From contig OY756972.1 of assembly GCA_963580455.1 (NCBI GenBank), positions 1,317,001-1,381,000 on the forward strand: a DNA stretch of 64,000 nucleotides, in the 5' to 3' direction. The stretch's first letter is position 1. Each line of letters starts with the position of its first letter. A program made the translations under genes and the position numbers. Shown piece after piece: positions 24,052 through 35,440 of this stretch. Source of the stretch: Euonymus europaeus. Taxonomy: Eukaryota > Streptophyta > Magnoliopsida > Celastrales > Celastraceae. The notes under the pieces are model-generated. The model searched no databases. It was not told the origin of the DNA and worked only from the letters and a program-made list of their open reading frames with translations.

Positions 24052-26007
24052 AGCCGCGAAATGTGGTTTCTTTACGTAAACGGTTTTATGAATATCCGTT
24101 GACTCCGAGTTCTGAATTCGGTAATTTTTAGCTTGATTTCACACTAATTTTCGAGCTCTACGATCCTGGAGTTTCGGATTTTGATTTCAGAACTCGTGGC
24201 TAGTTGCTCTCGTTTCACCTAGTTAGCCGCGAAATGTGGTTTCTTTACGTAATCGGTTTTATGAATATCCTTTGACTCCGAGTTCTGAATTCGGTGATTT
24301 TTAGTTTGATTTCACACTACTTTTCGAGCTCTACAATCCTGGCGTTTCGGATTTTGATTTCAGAACTCGTGGCTAGTTGGTATCGTTTCACCTAGTTAGC
24401 CGCGAAATTTGGTTTCTTTACGTAAACGGTTTTATGAATATCCGTTGACTCCGAGTTCTTAATTCGGTGATTTTTAGCTTGATTTCACACTACTTTTCGA
24501 GCTCTACAATCCTGGCGTTTCGGATTTTGATTTCAGAACTCGTGGCTAGTAGGTCTCGTTTCACCTAGTTAGCCGCGAAAAGTGCTTTCTTTACGTAAAC
24601 GGTTTTAGGAATATCCGTTGACTCCGAGTTCTAAATTCGGTGATTTTTAGCTTGATTTCACACTACTTTTTGAGCTCTACGATCCTGGCGTTTCGGATTT
24701 TGATTTCAGAACTCATGCCTAGTTGGTCTCGTTTCACCTATTTAGCCGCGAAATGTGGTTTCTTTACGTAAACAGTTTTATGAATATCCTTTGACTCCGA
24801 GTTCTGAATTCGGTGATTTTTAGCTTGATTTCACACTACTTTTCGAGCTCTACAATCCTGACGTTTCGGATTTTGATTTCAGAACTCGTGGCTAGTTGGT
24901 CTCGTTTCACCTATTTAGCCGCGAAATGTGGTTTCTTTACGTAAACGGTTTTAGGAATATCCGTTGACTCCGAGTTCTGAATTCGGTGATTTTTAGCTTG
25001 ATTTCACACTACTTTTCGAGATCTACGATCCTGGCGTTTCGGATTTTGATTTCAGAACTCGTGGCTAGTTGGTCTCGTTTCACCTATTTAGCCGCGAAAT
25101 GTGGTTTCTTTATGTAAACGGTTTTATGAATATCCGTTGACTCAGAGTTCTGAATTCGGTGATTTTTAGCTTGATTTCACACTAATTTTCGAGCTCTACG
25201 ATCTTGGCATTTCGGATTTTGATTTCAGAACTCGTGGCTAGTTGGTATCGTTTCACCTAGTTAGCCGCGAAATTTGGTTTCTTTACGTAAACGGTTTTAT
25301 GAATATCCGTTGACTCCGAGTTCTGAATTCGGTGATTTTTAGCTTGATTTCACACTACTTTTCGAGCTCTACAATCCTGGCGTTTCGGATTTTGATTTCA
25401 GTACTCGTGGCTAGTAGGTCTCGTTTCACCTAGTTAGCCGCGAAAAGTGCTTTCTTTACGTAAACGGTTTTAGGAATATCCGTTGACTCCGAGTTCTGAA
25501 TTCGGTGATTTTTAGCTTGATTTCACACTACTTTTCGAGCTCTACAATCCTGGCGTTTCGGATTTTGATTTCAGAACTCGTGGCTAGTAGGTCTCGTTTC
25601 ACCTAGTTAGCCGCGAAAAGTGCTTTCTTTACGTAAACGGTTTTAGGAATATCCGTTGACTCCGAGTTCTGAATTCGGTGATTTTTAGCTTGATTTCACA
25701 CTACTTTTTGAGCTCTACGATCCTGGCGTTTCGGATTTTGATTTCAGAACTCGTGGCTAGTTGGTCTCGTTTCACCTAGTTAGCCGCGAAATGTGGTTTC
25801 TTTACGTAAACAGTTTTCTGAATATCCGTTGACTCCGAGTTCTGAATTCGGTGATTTTTAGCTTGATTTCACACTACTTTTCGAGCTTTACAATCCTGGT
25901 GTTTTGGATTTTTATTTCAGAACTCGTGGCTAGTAGGTCTCGTTTCACCTAGTTAGCCGCGAAATGTGGTTTCTTTACGTAAACGGTTTTATGAATATCC
26001 GTTGACT

Positions 26008-26024
26008 CCGAGTTCTGAATTCGG
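26008..26024. repeat. Imperfect dyad in each monomer (positions 54-70)
   Basis: The 17-bp segment CCGAGTTCTGAATTCGG reads nearly the same on both strands: seven of eight paired positions match around a central T. It contains the GAATTC site and recurs in nearly every monomer. Subfamilies alter it by CCAAG for CCGAG, by TTCGTTG, TTCGATG or TTCTGTG at its right edge, or by ACTCAGAG at its left edge. Dyad symmetry has been proposed as a feature of centromeres lacking CENP-B boxes; whether it matters here is unknown. Confidence 0.75.
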
Positions 26025-26099
26025 TGATTTTTAGCTTGATTTCACACTACTTTTCGAGCTCTACGATCCTGGCGTTTCGGATTTTGATTTCAGAACTCG
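26009..26099. repeat. 11-bp inverted repeat inside the monomer (69-nt spacer)
   Basis: CGAGTTCTGAA at monomer positions 55-65 is the exact reverse complement of TTCAGAACTCG at positions 135-145. In a single strand or transcript the arms could pair around a 69-nt loop. The left arm overlaps the dyad at 54-70, so the two pairings would compete. Both arms are present in most monomers. Pairing is a prediction from sequence only. Confidence 0.7.
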
Positions 26100-27338
26100 T
26101 GGCTAGTTGGTCTCGTTTCACCTAGTTAGCCGCGAAATGTGGTTTCTTTACGTAAACGGTTTTAGGAATATCCGTTGACTACGAGTTCTGAATTCGTTGA
26201 TTTTTAGCTTGATTTCACACTACTTTTTGAGCTCTACGATCCTGGCATTTCGGATTTTTATTTCAGAACTCGTGGCTAGTTGGTATCGTTTCACCTAGTT
26301 AGCCGCGAAATGTGGTTTCTTTACGTAAACGGTTTTATGAATATCCGTTGACTCCGAGTTCTGAATTCGGTGATTTTTAGCTTGATTTCACACTACTTTT
26401 CGAGCTCTACGATCCTGGCATTTCGGATTTTGATTTCAGAACTGGTGGCTAGTTGGTCTCGTTTCACCTAGTTAGCCGCGAAATGTGGTTTCTTTACGTA
26501 AACGGTTTTAGGAATATCCGTTGACTACGAGTTCTGAATTCGTTGATTTTTAGCTTGATTTCACACTACTTTTTGAGCTCTACGATCCTGGCATTTCGGA
26601 TTTTTATTTCAGAACTCGTGGCTAGTTGGTATCGTTTCACCTAGTTAGCCGCGAAATGTGGTTTCTTTACGTAAACGGTTTTATGAATATCCGTTGACTC
26701 CGAGTTCTGAATTCGGTGATTTTTAGCTTGATTTCACACTACTTTTCGAGCTCTACAATCCTGGCGTTTCGGATTTTGATTTCAGAACTCGTAGCTAGTA
26801 GGTCTCGTTTCACCTAGTTAGCCGCGAAAAGTGCTTTCTTTACGTAAACGGTTTTAGGAATATCCGTTGACTCCGAGTTCTGAATTCGGTGATTTTTAGA
26901 TTGATTTCACACTACTTTTTGAGCTCTACGATCCTGGCGTTTCGGATTTTGATTTCAGAACTCGTGGCTAGTTGGTCTCGTTTCACCTAGTTAGCCGCGA
27001 AATGTGGTTTCTTTACGTAAACAGTTTTCTGAATATCCGTTGACTCCGAGTTCTTAATTCGGTGATTTTTAGCTTGATTTCACACTACTTTTCGAGCTCT
27101 ACAATCCTGGCGTTTCGGATTTTGATTTCAGAACTCGTGGCTAGTTGGTCTCGTTTCACCTAGTTAGCCGCGAAATGTGGTTTCTTTACGTAAACGGTTT
27201 TAGGAATATCCGTTGACTACGAGTTCTGAATTCGTTGATTTTTAGCTTGATTTCACACTACTTTTTGAGCTCTACGATCCTGGCGTTTCGGATTTTTATT
27301 TCAGAACTCGTGGCTAGTTGGTATCGTTTCACCTAGTT

Positions 27339-29413
27339 AGCCGCGAAATGTGGTTTCTTTACGTAAACGGTTTTATGAATATCCGTTGACTCCGAGTTCT
27401 GAATTCGGTGATTTTTAGCTTGATTTCACACTACTTTTCGAGCTCTACAATCCTGGCGTTTCGGATTTTGATTTCAGAACTCGTGGCTAGTAGGTCTCGT
27501 TTCACCTAGTTAGCCGCGAAAAGTGCTTTCTTTACGTAAACGGTTTTAGGAATATCCGTTGACTCCGAGTTCTGAATTCGGTGATTTTTAGCTTGATTTC
27601 ACACTACTTTTTGAGCTCTACGATCCTGGTGTTTCGGATTTTGATTTCAGAACTCGTGGCTAGTTGGTCTCGTTTCACCTAGTTAGCCGCGAAATGTGGT
27701 TTCTTTACGTAAACAGTTTTCTGAATATCCATTGACTCCGAGTTCTTAATTCGGTGATTTTTAGCTTGATTTCACACTACTTTTCGAGCTCTACAATCCT
27801 GTTGTTTGGATTTTTATTTCAGAACTCGTGGCTAGTAGGTCTCGTTTCACCTAGTTACCCGCGAAATGTGGTTTCTTTACGTCAACGGTTTTATGAATAT
27901 CTGTTGACTCCGAGTTCTGAATTCGGTGATTTTTAGCTTGATTCCATACTACTTTTCGAGCTCTACGATCCTGGCGTTTCGGATTTTGATTTCAGAACTC
28001 GTGGCGAGTTGGTCTCGTTTCACCTAGTTAGCCGCGAAATGTGGTTTCTTTACGTAAACGGTTTTATGAATATCCGTTGACTCCGAGTTCTGAATTCGGT
28101 GATTTTTAGCTTGATTTCACACTACTTTTTGAGCTCTACGATCCTGGTATTTCGGATTTTGATTTCAGAACCCGTGGCTAGTTGGTCTCGTTTCACCTAG
28201 TTAGCCGCGAAATGTGGTTTCTTTACGTAAACGGTTTTATGAATATCCGTTGACTCCGAGTTCTGAATTCGGTGATTTTTTGCTTGATTTCACACTACTT
28301 TTTGAGCTCTACGATCCTGGTATTTCGGATTTTGTTTTCAGAACTCGTGGCTAGTTGGTCTCGTTTCACCTAGTTAGCCGCGAAATGTGGTTTCTTTACG
28401 TAAACAGTTTTATGAATATCCTTTGACTCCGAGTTCTGAATTCGGTGATTTTTAGCTTGATTTCACACTACTTTTCGAGCTCTATAATCTTGACGTTTCG
28501 GATTTTGATTTCAGAACTCGTGGCTAGTTGGTCTCGTTTCACCTATTTAGCCGCGAAATGTGGTTTCTTTACGTAAACGGTTTTAGGAATATCCGTTGAC
28601 TCCGAGTTCTGAATTCGGTGATTTTTAGCTTGATTTCAGACTACTTTTCGAGCTCTACGATCCTGGCGTTTCGGATTTTGATTTCAGAACTCGTGGCTAG
28701 TTGGTCTCGTTTCACCTATTTAGCCGCGAAATGTGGTTTCTTTATGTAAACGGTTTTATGAATATCCGTTGACTCAGAGTTCTGAATTCGGTGATTTTTA
28801 GCTTGATTTCACACTACTTTTCGAGCTCTACGATCCTGGCATTTCTGATTTTGATTTCAGAACTCGTGGCTAGTTGGTCTCGTTTCACCTAGTTAGCCGC
28901 GAAATGTGGTTTCTTTATGTAAACGGTTTTATGAATATCCGTTGACTAAGAGTTCTGAATTCGGTGATTTTTAGCTTGTTTTCACACTACTTTTCGAGCT
29001 CTACGATCCTGGTATTTCGGATTTTGATTTCAGAACTCGTGGCTAGTTGGTATCGTTTCACCTATTTAGCCGCGAAATGTGGTTTCTTTATGTAAACGGT
29101 TTTATGAATATCCGTTGACTCAGAGTTCTGAATTCGGTGATTTTTAGCTTGATTTCACACTACTTTTCGAGCTCTACGATCCTGACATTTCTGATTTTGA
29201 TTTCAGAACTCGTGGCTAGTTGGTCTCGTTTCACCTAGTTAGCCGCGAAATGTGGTTTCTTTATGTAAACGGTTTTATGAATATCCGTTGACTCAGAGTT
29301 CTGAATTCGGTGATTTTTAGCTTGTTTTCACACTACTTTTTGAGCTCTACGATCTTGGCGTTTCGGATTTTGATTTCAGAACTCGTGGCTAGTTGGTCTC
29401 GTTTCACCTAGTT
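27339..29413. repeat. Twelve-monomer duplication, first copy
   Basis: Twelve monomers, 2,075 bp, because one C is missing in CCTGTTGTTTGGA (27,807/27,808). Private markers shared with the second copy include ATTTTGTTTTCAGAAC (28,331 and 30,407), GTTACCCGCG (27,855 and 29,931), TCTATAATCTTGACG and GCTTGTTTTCAC. Monomers just before 27,339 and after 31,489 do not continue the match. The single-base deletion is what opens a 60-codon frame at 27,754; I do not consider it a gene. Confidence 0.88.
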
Positions 29414-31489
29414 AGCCGCGAAATGTGGTTTCTTTACGTAAACGGTTTTATGAATATCCGTTGACTCCGAGTTCTGAATTCGGTGATTTTTAGCTTGATT
29501 TCACACTACTTTTCGAGCTCTACAATCCTGGCGTTTCGGATTTTGATTTCAGAACTCGTGGCTAGTAGGTCTCGTTTCACCTAGTTAGCCGCGAAAAGTG
29601 CTTTCTTTACGTAAACGGTTTTAGGAATATCCGTTGACTCCGAGTTCTGAATTCGGTGATTTTTAGCTTGATTTCACACTACTTTTTGAGCTCTACGATC
29701 CTGGTGTTTCGGATTTTGATTTCAGAACTCGTGGCTAGTTGGTCTCGTTTCACCTAGTTAGCCGCGAAATGTGGTTTCTTTACGTAAACAGTTTTCTGAA
29801 TATCCGTTGACTCCGAGTTCTTAATTCGGTGATTTTTAGCTTGATTTCACACTACTTTTCGAGCTCTACAATCCTGTTGTTTCGGATTTTTATTTCAGAA
29901 CTCGTGGCTAGTAGGTCTCGTTTCACCTAGTTACCCGCGAAATGTGGTTTCTTTACGTCAACGGTTTTATGAATATCTGTTGACTCCGAGTTCTGAATTC
30001 GGTGATTTTTAGCTTGATTTCATACTACTTTTCGAGCTCTACGATCCTGGCGTTTCGGATTTTGATTTCAGAACTCGTGGCTAGTTGGTCTCGTTTCACC
30101 TAGTTAGCCGCGAAATGTGGTTTCTTTACGTAAACGGTTTTATGAATATCCGTTGACTCCGAGTTCTGAATTCGGTGATTTTTAGCTTGATTTCACACTA
30201 CTTTTTGAGCTCTACGATCCTGGTATTTCGGATTTTGATTTCAGAACCCGTGGCTAGTTGGTCTCGTTTCACCTAGTTAGCCGCGAAATGTGGTTTCTTT
30301 ACGTAAACGGTTTTATGAATATCCGTTGACTCCGAGTTCTGAATTCGGTGATTTTTAGCTTGATTTCACACTACTTTTTGAGCTCTACGATCCTGGTATT
30401 TCGGATTTTGTTTTCAGAACTCGTGGCTAGTTGGTCTCGTTTCACCTAGTTAGCCGCGAAATGTGGTTTCTTTACGTAAACAGTTTTATGAATATCCTTT
30501 GACTCCGAGTTCTGAATTCGGTGATTTTTAGCTTGATTTCACACTACTTTTCGAGCTCTATAATCTTGACGTTTCGGATTTTGATTTCAGAACTCGTGGC
30601 TAGTTGGTCTCGTTTCACCTATTTAGCCGCGAAATGTGGTTTCTTTACGTAAACGGTTTTAGGAATATCCGTTGACTCCGAGTTCTGAATTCGGTGATTT
30701 TTAGCTTGATTTCAGACTACTTTTCGAGCTCTACGATCCTGGCTTTTCGGATTTTGATTTCAGAACTCGTGGCTAGTTGGTCTCGTTTCACCTATTTAGC
30801 CGCGAAATGTGGTTTCTTTATGTAAACGGTTTTATGAATATCCGTTGACTCAGAGTTCTGAATTCGGTGATTTTTAGCTTGATTTCACACTACTTTTCGA
30901 GCTCTACGATCCTGGCATTTCTGATTTTGATTTCAGAACTCGTGGCTAGTTGGTCTCGTTTCACCTATTTAGCCGCGAAATGTGGTTTCTTTATGTAAAC
31001 GGTTTTATGAATATCCGTTGACTCAGAGTTCTGAATTCGGTGATTTTTAGCTTGTTTTCACACTACTTTTCGAGCTCTACGATCCTGGCATTTCGGATTT
31101 TGATTTCAGAACTCGTGGCTAGTTGGTATCGTTTCACCTATTTAGCCGCGAAATGTGGTTTCTTTATGTAAACGGTTTTATGAATATCCGTTGACTCAGA
31201 GTTCTGAATTCGGTGATTTTTAGCTTGATTTCACACTACTTTTCGCGCTCTACAATCCTGGTGTTTCGGATGTTTATTTCAGAACTCGTGGCTAGTTGGT
31301 CTCGTTTCACCTAGTTAGCCGCGAAATGTGGTTTCTTTATGTAAACGGTTTTATGAATATCCGTTGACTCAGAGTTCTGAATTCGGTGATTTTTAGCTTG
31401 TTTTCACACTACTTTTTGAGCTCTACGATCTTGGCGTTTCGGATTTTGATTTCAGAACTCGTGGCTAGTTGGTCTCGTTTCACCTAGTT
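29414..31489. repeat. Twelve-monomer duplication, second copy
   Basis: It repeats 27,339-29,413 with the missing C present (2,076 bp). Differences noticed include GCTTTTCGG near 30,743 for GCGTTTCGG, GACTCAGAG for GACTAAGAG in the monomer at 30,971, and a TTTCGCGCTC/GGATGTTTATTTC monomer at 31,144. The last resembles the monomer at about 18,172-18,344, so it is probably a replacement copied from elsewhere in the array. Confidence 0.88.
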
Positions 31490-31834
31490 AGCCGCGAAAT
31501 GTGGTTTCTTTACGTAAACAGTTTTCTGAATATCCGTTGACTCCGATTTCTGAATTCGGTGATTTTTAGCTTGATTTCACACTACTTTTCGAGCTCTACA
31601 ATCCTGGTGTTTTGGATTTTATTTCAGAACTCGTGGCTAGTAGGTCTCGTTTCACCTAGTTAGCCGCGAAATGTGGTTTCTTTACGTAAACGGTTTTATG
31701 AATATCCGTTGACTCCGAGTTCTGAATTCGGTGATTTTTAGTTTGATTTCACACTACTTTTCGAGCTCTTCAATTCTGGCATTTCGGATTTTGATTTCAG
31801 AACTCGTGGCTAGTTGGTCTCGTTTCACCTAGTT
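31490..31834. repeat. Two satellite monomers with a T-run deletion
   Basis: The monomer at 31,490 is the TTTTCTGAATATCC/GGTGTTTTGG type. It has lost one T in the run at 31,617-31,620, giving GGATTTTATTTC for GGATTTTTATTTC. The next monomer (31,662) has TTTAGTTTGATTTC and CTCTTCAATTCTGG. Together they separate the 12-monomer duplication from the six-monomer duplication. Confidence 0.8.
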
Positions 31835-32872
31835 GGCCGCGAAATGTGGTTTCTTTACGTAAACCGTTTTATGAATATCCTTTGACTCCGAGTTCTGAAT
31901 TCGGTGATTTTTAGCTTGATTTCACACTACTTTTCGAGCTCTACGATCCTGGCGTTTCGGATTTTGATTTCAGAACTCTTGGCTAGTTGGTCTCGTTTCA
32001 CCTAGTTAGCCGCGAAATGTGGTTTCTTTACGTAAACGGTTTTAGGAATATCCGTTGACTCCGAGTTCTGAATTCGTTGATTTTTAGCTTGATTTCACAC
32101 TACTTTTTGAGCTCTACGATCCTGGCGTTTCGGATTTTGATTTCAGAACTCGTGGCTAGTTGGTCTCGTTTCACCTAGTTAGCCGCGAAATGTGGTTTCT
32201 TTGCGTAAACAGTTTTATGAATATCCGTTGACTCCGAGTTCTGAATTCGGTGATTTTTAGCTTGATTTCACACTACTTTTCGAGCTCTAGAATCCTGGTG
32301 TTTCAGATTTTTATTTCAGAACTCGTGGCTAGTAGGTCTCGTTTCACCTAGTTAGCCGCGAAATGTGGTTTCTTTACGTAAACGGTTTTATGAATATCCG
32401 TTGACTCCGAGTTCTGAATTCGGTGATTTTTAGCTTGATTTCACACTACTTTTCGAGCTCTACGATCCTGGCGTTTCGGATTTTGATTTCAGAACTCGTG
32501 GCAAGTTGGTCTCGTTTCACCTAGTTAGCCGCGAAATGTGGTTTCTTTACGTAAACGGTTTTATGAATATCCGTTGTTTCCGAGTTCTGAATTCGGTGAT
32601 TTTTAGCTTGATTTGACACTACTTTTCGAGATCTACGATCCTGGCATTTCGGATTTTGATTTCAGAACTCGTGGCTTGTTGGTCTCGTTTCACCTAGTTA
32701 GCCGCAAAATGTGGTTTCTTTACGTAAACGGTTTTATGAATATCCGTTGACTCCGAGTTCTGAATTCGGTGATTTTTAGCTTGATTTCACACTACTTTTC
32801 GAGCTCTACAATTCTGGCATTTCGGATTTTGATTTCAGAACTCGTGGCTAGTTGGTCTCGTTTCACCAAGTT
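31835..32872. repeat. Six-monomer duplication (1,038 bp), first copy
   Basis: Markers in order are GTTGGCCGCG with AACTCTTGG; TTCGTTG with TTTTTGAG; TTTGCGTAAACAG with CTCTAGAATCC; GGCAAGTTGG; CGTTGTTTCCGAG with TTTGACACTAC and GAGATCTAC; and GCAAAATGTGG. Each recurs 1,038 bp later (for example CTCTAGAATCC near 32,285 and 33,323). Confidence 0.88.
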
Positions 32873-33910
32873 GGCCGCGAAATGTGGTTTCTTTACGTAA
32901 ACAGTTTTATGAATATCCTTTGACTCCGAGTTCTGAATTCGGTGATTTTTAGCTTGATTTCACACTACTTTTCGAGCTCTACGATCCTGGCGTTTCGGAT
33001 TTTGATTTCAGAACTCTTGGCTAGTTGGTCTCGTTTCACCTAGTTAGCCGCGAAATGTGGTTTCTTTACGTAAACGGTTTTAGGAATATCCGTTGACTCC
33101 GAGTTCTGAATTCGTTGATTTTTAGCTTGATTTCACACTACTTTTTGAGCTCTACGATCCTGGCGTTTCGGATTTTGATTTCAGAACTCGTGGCTAGTTG
33201 GTCTCGTTTCACCTAGTTAGCCGCGAAATGTGGTTTCTTTGCGTAAACAGTTTTATGAATATCCGTTGACTCCGAGTTCTGAATTCGGTGATTTTTAGCT
33301 TGATTTCACACTACTTTTCGAGCTCTAGAATCCTGGTGTTTCGGATTTTTATTTCAGAACTCGTGGCTAGTAGGTCTCGTTTCACCTAGTTAGCCGCGAA
33401 ATGTGGTTTCTTTACGTAAACGGTTTTATGAATATCCGTTGACTCCGAGTTCTGAATTCGGTGATTTTTAGCTTGATTTCACACTACTTTTCGAGCTCTA
33501 CGATCCTGGCGTTTCGGATTTTGATTTCAGAACTCGTGGCAAGTTGGTCTCGTTTCACCTAGTTAGCCGCGAAATGTGGTTTCTTTACGTAAACGGTTTT
33601 ATGAATATCCGTTGTTTCCGAGTTCTGAATTCGGTGATTTTTAGCTTGATTTGACACTACTTTTCGAGATCTACGATCCTGGCATTTCGGATTTTGATTT
33701 CAGAACTCGTGGCTTGTTGGTCTCGTTTCACCTAGTTAGCCGCAAAATGTGGTTTCTTTACGTAAACGGTTTTATGAATATCCGTTGACTCCGAGTTCTG
33801 AATTCGGTGATTTTTAGCTTGATTTCACACTACTTTTCGAGCTCTACGATCCTGGCATTTCGGATTTTGATTTCAGAACTCGTGGCTAGTAGGTCTCGTT
33901 TCACCTATTT
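32873..33910. repeat. Six-monomer duplication (1,038 bp), second copy
   Basis: It repeats 31,835-32,872. The differences noticed are AAACAG for AAACCG in the first monomer, GTTTCGGAT for GTTTCAGAT in the third, and GATCCTGG with GTAGGTCTC in the last, where the first copy has AATTCTGG and GTTGGTCTC. The last monomer (33,738) is itself near-duplicated at 34,084. Confidence 0.88.
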
Positions 33911-34429
33911 AGCCGCGAAATGTGGTTTCTTTACGTAAACGGTTTTAGGAATATACGTTGACTCCGAGTTCTGAATTCGGTGATTTTTAGCTTGATTTCA
34001 CACTACTTTTCGAGCTCTACGATCCTGGCATTTCGGATTTTGATTTCAGAACTCGTGGCTTGTTGGTCTCGTTTCACCTAGTTAGCCGCAAAATGTGGTT
34101 TCTTTACGTAAACGGTTTTATGAACATCCGTTGACTCCGAGTTCTGAATTCGGTGATTTTTAGCTTGATTTCACACTACTTTTCGAGCTCTACGATCCTG
34201 GCATTTCGGATTTTGATTTCAGAACTCGTGGCTAGTAGGTCTCGTTTCACCTATTTAGCCGCGAAATGTGGTTTCTTTACGTAAACGGTTTTAGGAATAT
34301 CCGTTGACTCCGAGTTTTGAATTCGGTGATTTTTAGCTTGATTTCACACTACTTTTCGAGCTCTACGCTCCTAGCATTTCGGATTTTGATTTCAGAACTC
34401 GTGGCTAGTAGGTCTCGTTTCACCTAGTT

Positions 34430-34948
34430 AGCCGCGAAATGCGGTTTCTTTACGTAAACGGTTTTATGAATATCCGTTGACTCCGAGTTCTGAATTCGGT
34501 GATTTTTAGCTTGATTTCACAATAATTTTCGAGCTCTACGATCCTGGAGTTTCGGATTTTGATTTCAGAACTCGTGGCTAGTTGGTCTCGTTTCACCTAG
34601 TTAGCCATGAAATATGGTTTCTTTACGTAAACGATTTTATGAATATCCTTTGACTCCGAGTTCTGAATTCGGTGATTTTTAGCTTGATTTCACACTACTT
34701 TTCGAGCTCTACGATCCTGGCGTTTCGGATTTTGATTTCTGAACTCGTGGCTAGTTGGTCTCGTTTCACCTAGTTAGCCGTGAAATGTAGTTTCTTTACG
34801 TAAACGGTTTTAGGAATATCCGTTGACTCCGAGTTCTGAATTCGGTGATTTTTAGCTTGATTTCATACTACTTTTCGAGCCCTACGATCCTGGCGTTTCG
34901 GATTTTGATTTCAGAACCTGTGGCTATTAGGTCTCGTTTCACCTAGTT
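34430..34948. repeat. Dispersed three-monomer cassette, copy at 34.4 kb
   Basis: Its markers are ATGCGG with CAATAATTTTCG and CTGGAG; AAACGATTTT with TCCTTTGAC; and ATGTAG. It is preceded by a CTCCTAGCAT monomer (34,257) and followed by a TTTATGTAAAC/GACTAATTTTC monomer (34,949) and a TTTAGTTTGATTTC/CAATTCTGG monomer. That is the neighbourhood seen near 12.1-12.9 kb and 14.7-15.9 kb, so a multi-monomer piece of the left domain sits here, about 20 kb away. Confidence 0.8.
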
Positions 34949-35440
34949 AGCCGCGAAATGTGGTTTCTTTATGTAAACGGTTTTATGAATATCCGTTGAC
35001 TCCGAGTTCTGAATTCGGTGATTTTTAGCTTGATTTCAGACTAATTTTCGAGCTCTACGATCCTGGCATTTCGGATTTTGATTTCAGAACTCGTGGCTAG
35101 TTGGTCTCGTTTCACCTAGTTAGCCGCGAAATGTGGTTTCTTTACGTAAACGGTTTTATGAATATCCGTTGACTCCGAGTTCTGAATTCGGTGATTTTTA
35201 GTTTGATTTCACACTACTTTTCGAGCTCTACAATTCTGGCATTTCGGATTTTGATTTCAGAACTCGTGGCTAGTTGGTCTCGTTTCACCTAGTTAGCCGC
35301 GAAAAGTGGTTTCTTTACGTAAACGGTTTTAGGTATATCCGTTGACTCCGAGTTCTGAATTCGGTGATTTTTAGCTTGATTTCACACTACTTTTTGAGCT
35401 CTACGATCCTGGCATTTCGGATTTTGATTTCAGAACTCGT

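Larger units (their letters stand above)
25955..26127. repeat. Reference satellite monomer (matches consensus)
   Basis: This monomer matches the majority base at every position by my reading, so I use it for numbering (position 1 is the A of AGCCGC). It has 33 A, 67 T, 38 G and 35 C, and 12 CpG dinucleotides at 4, 6, 24, 46, 55, 68, 101, 110, 119, 124, 144 and 160. It carries the palindromes TTACGTAA (21-28), GAATTC (63-68) and GAGCTC (102-107). The last, truncated monomer of the window (63,842-64,000) is also consensus over its 159 bases. There is no open frame across it. Confidence 0.95.
24571..27338. repeat. Satellite, stretch marked by AAAAGTGC monomers
   Basis: Monomers with GCGAAAAGTGCTTTC start at 24,571, 25,436, 25,609 and 26,820 (steps of 5, 1 and 7 monomers), and two more lie in the next block (27,512 and 29,587). 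GTTGACTACGAG marks monomers near 26,179, 26,525 and 27,217. TTTTCTGAATATCC with GGTGTTTTGG recurs at 25,782, a type also at 20,938, 22,322 and 31,490. No fixed HOR length holds here. Confidence 0.75.

Noticed and set aside
27754..27936. 60-codon open frame
   Set aside because: It is opened by the single missing C at 27,807/27,808. The duplicate at 29,830 with that C restored has no such frame. It is satellite DNA.
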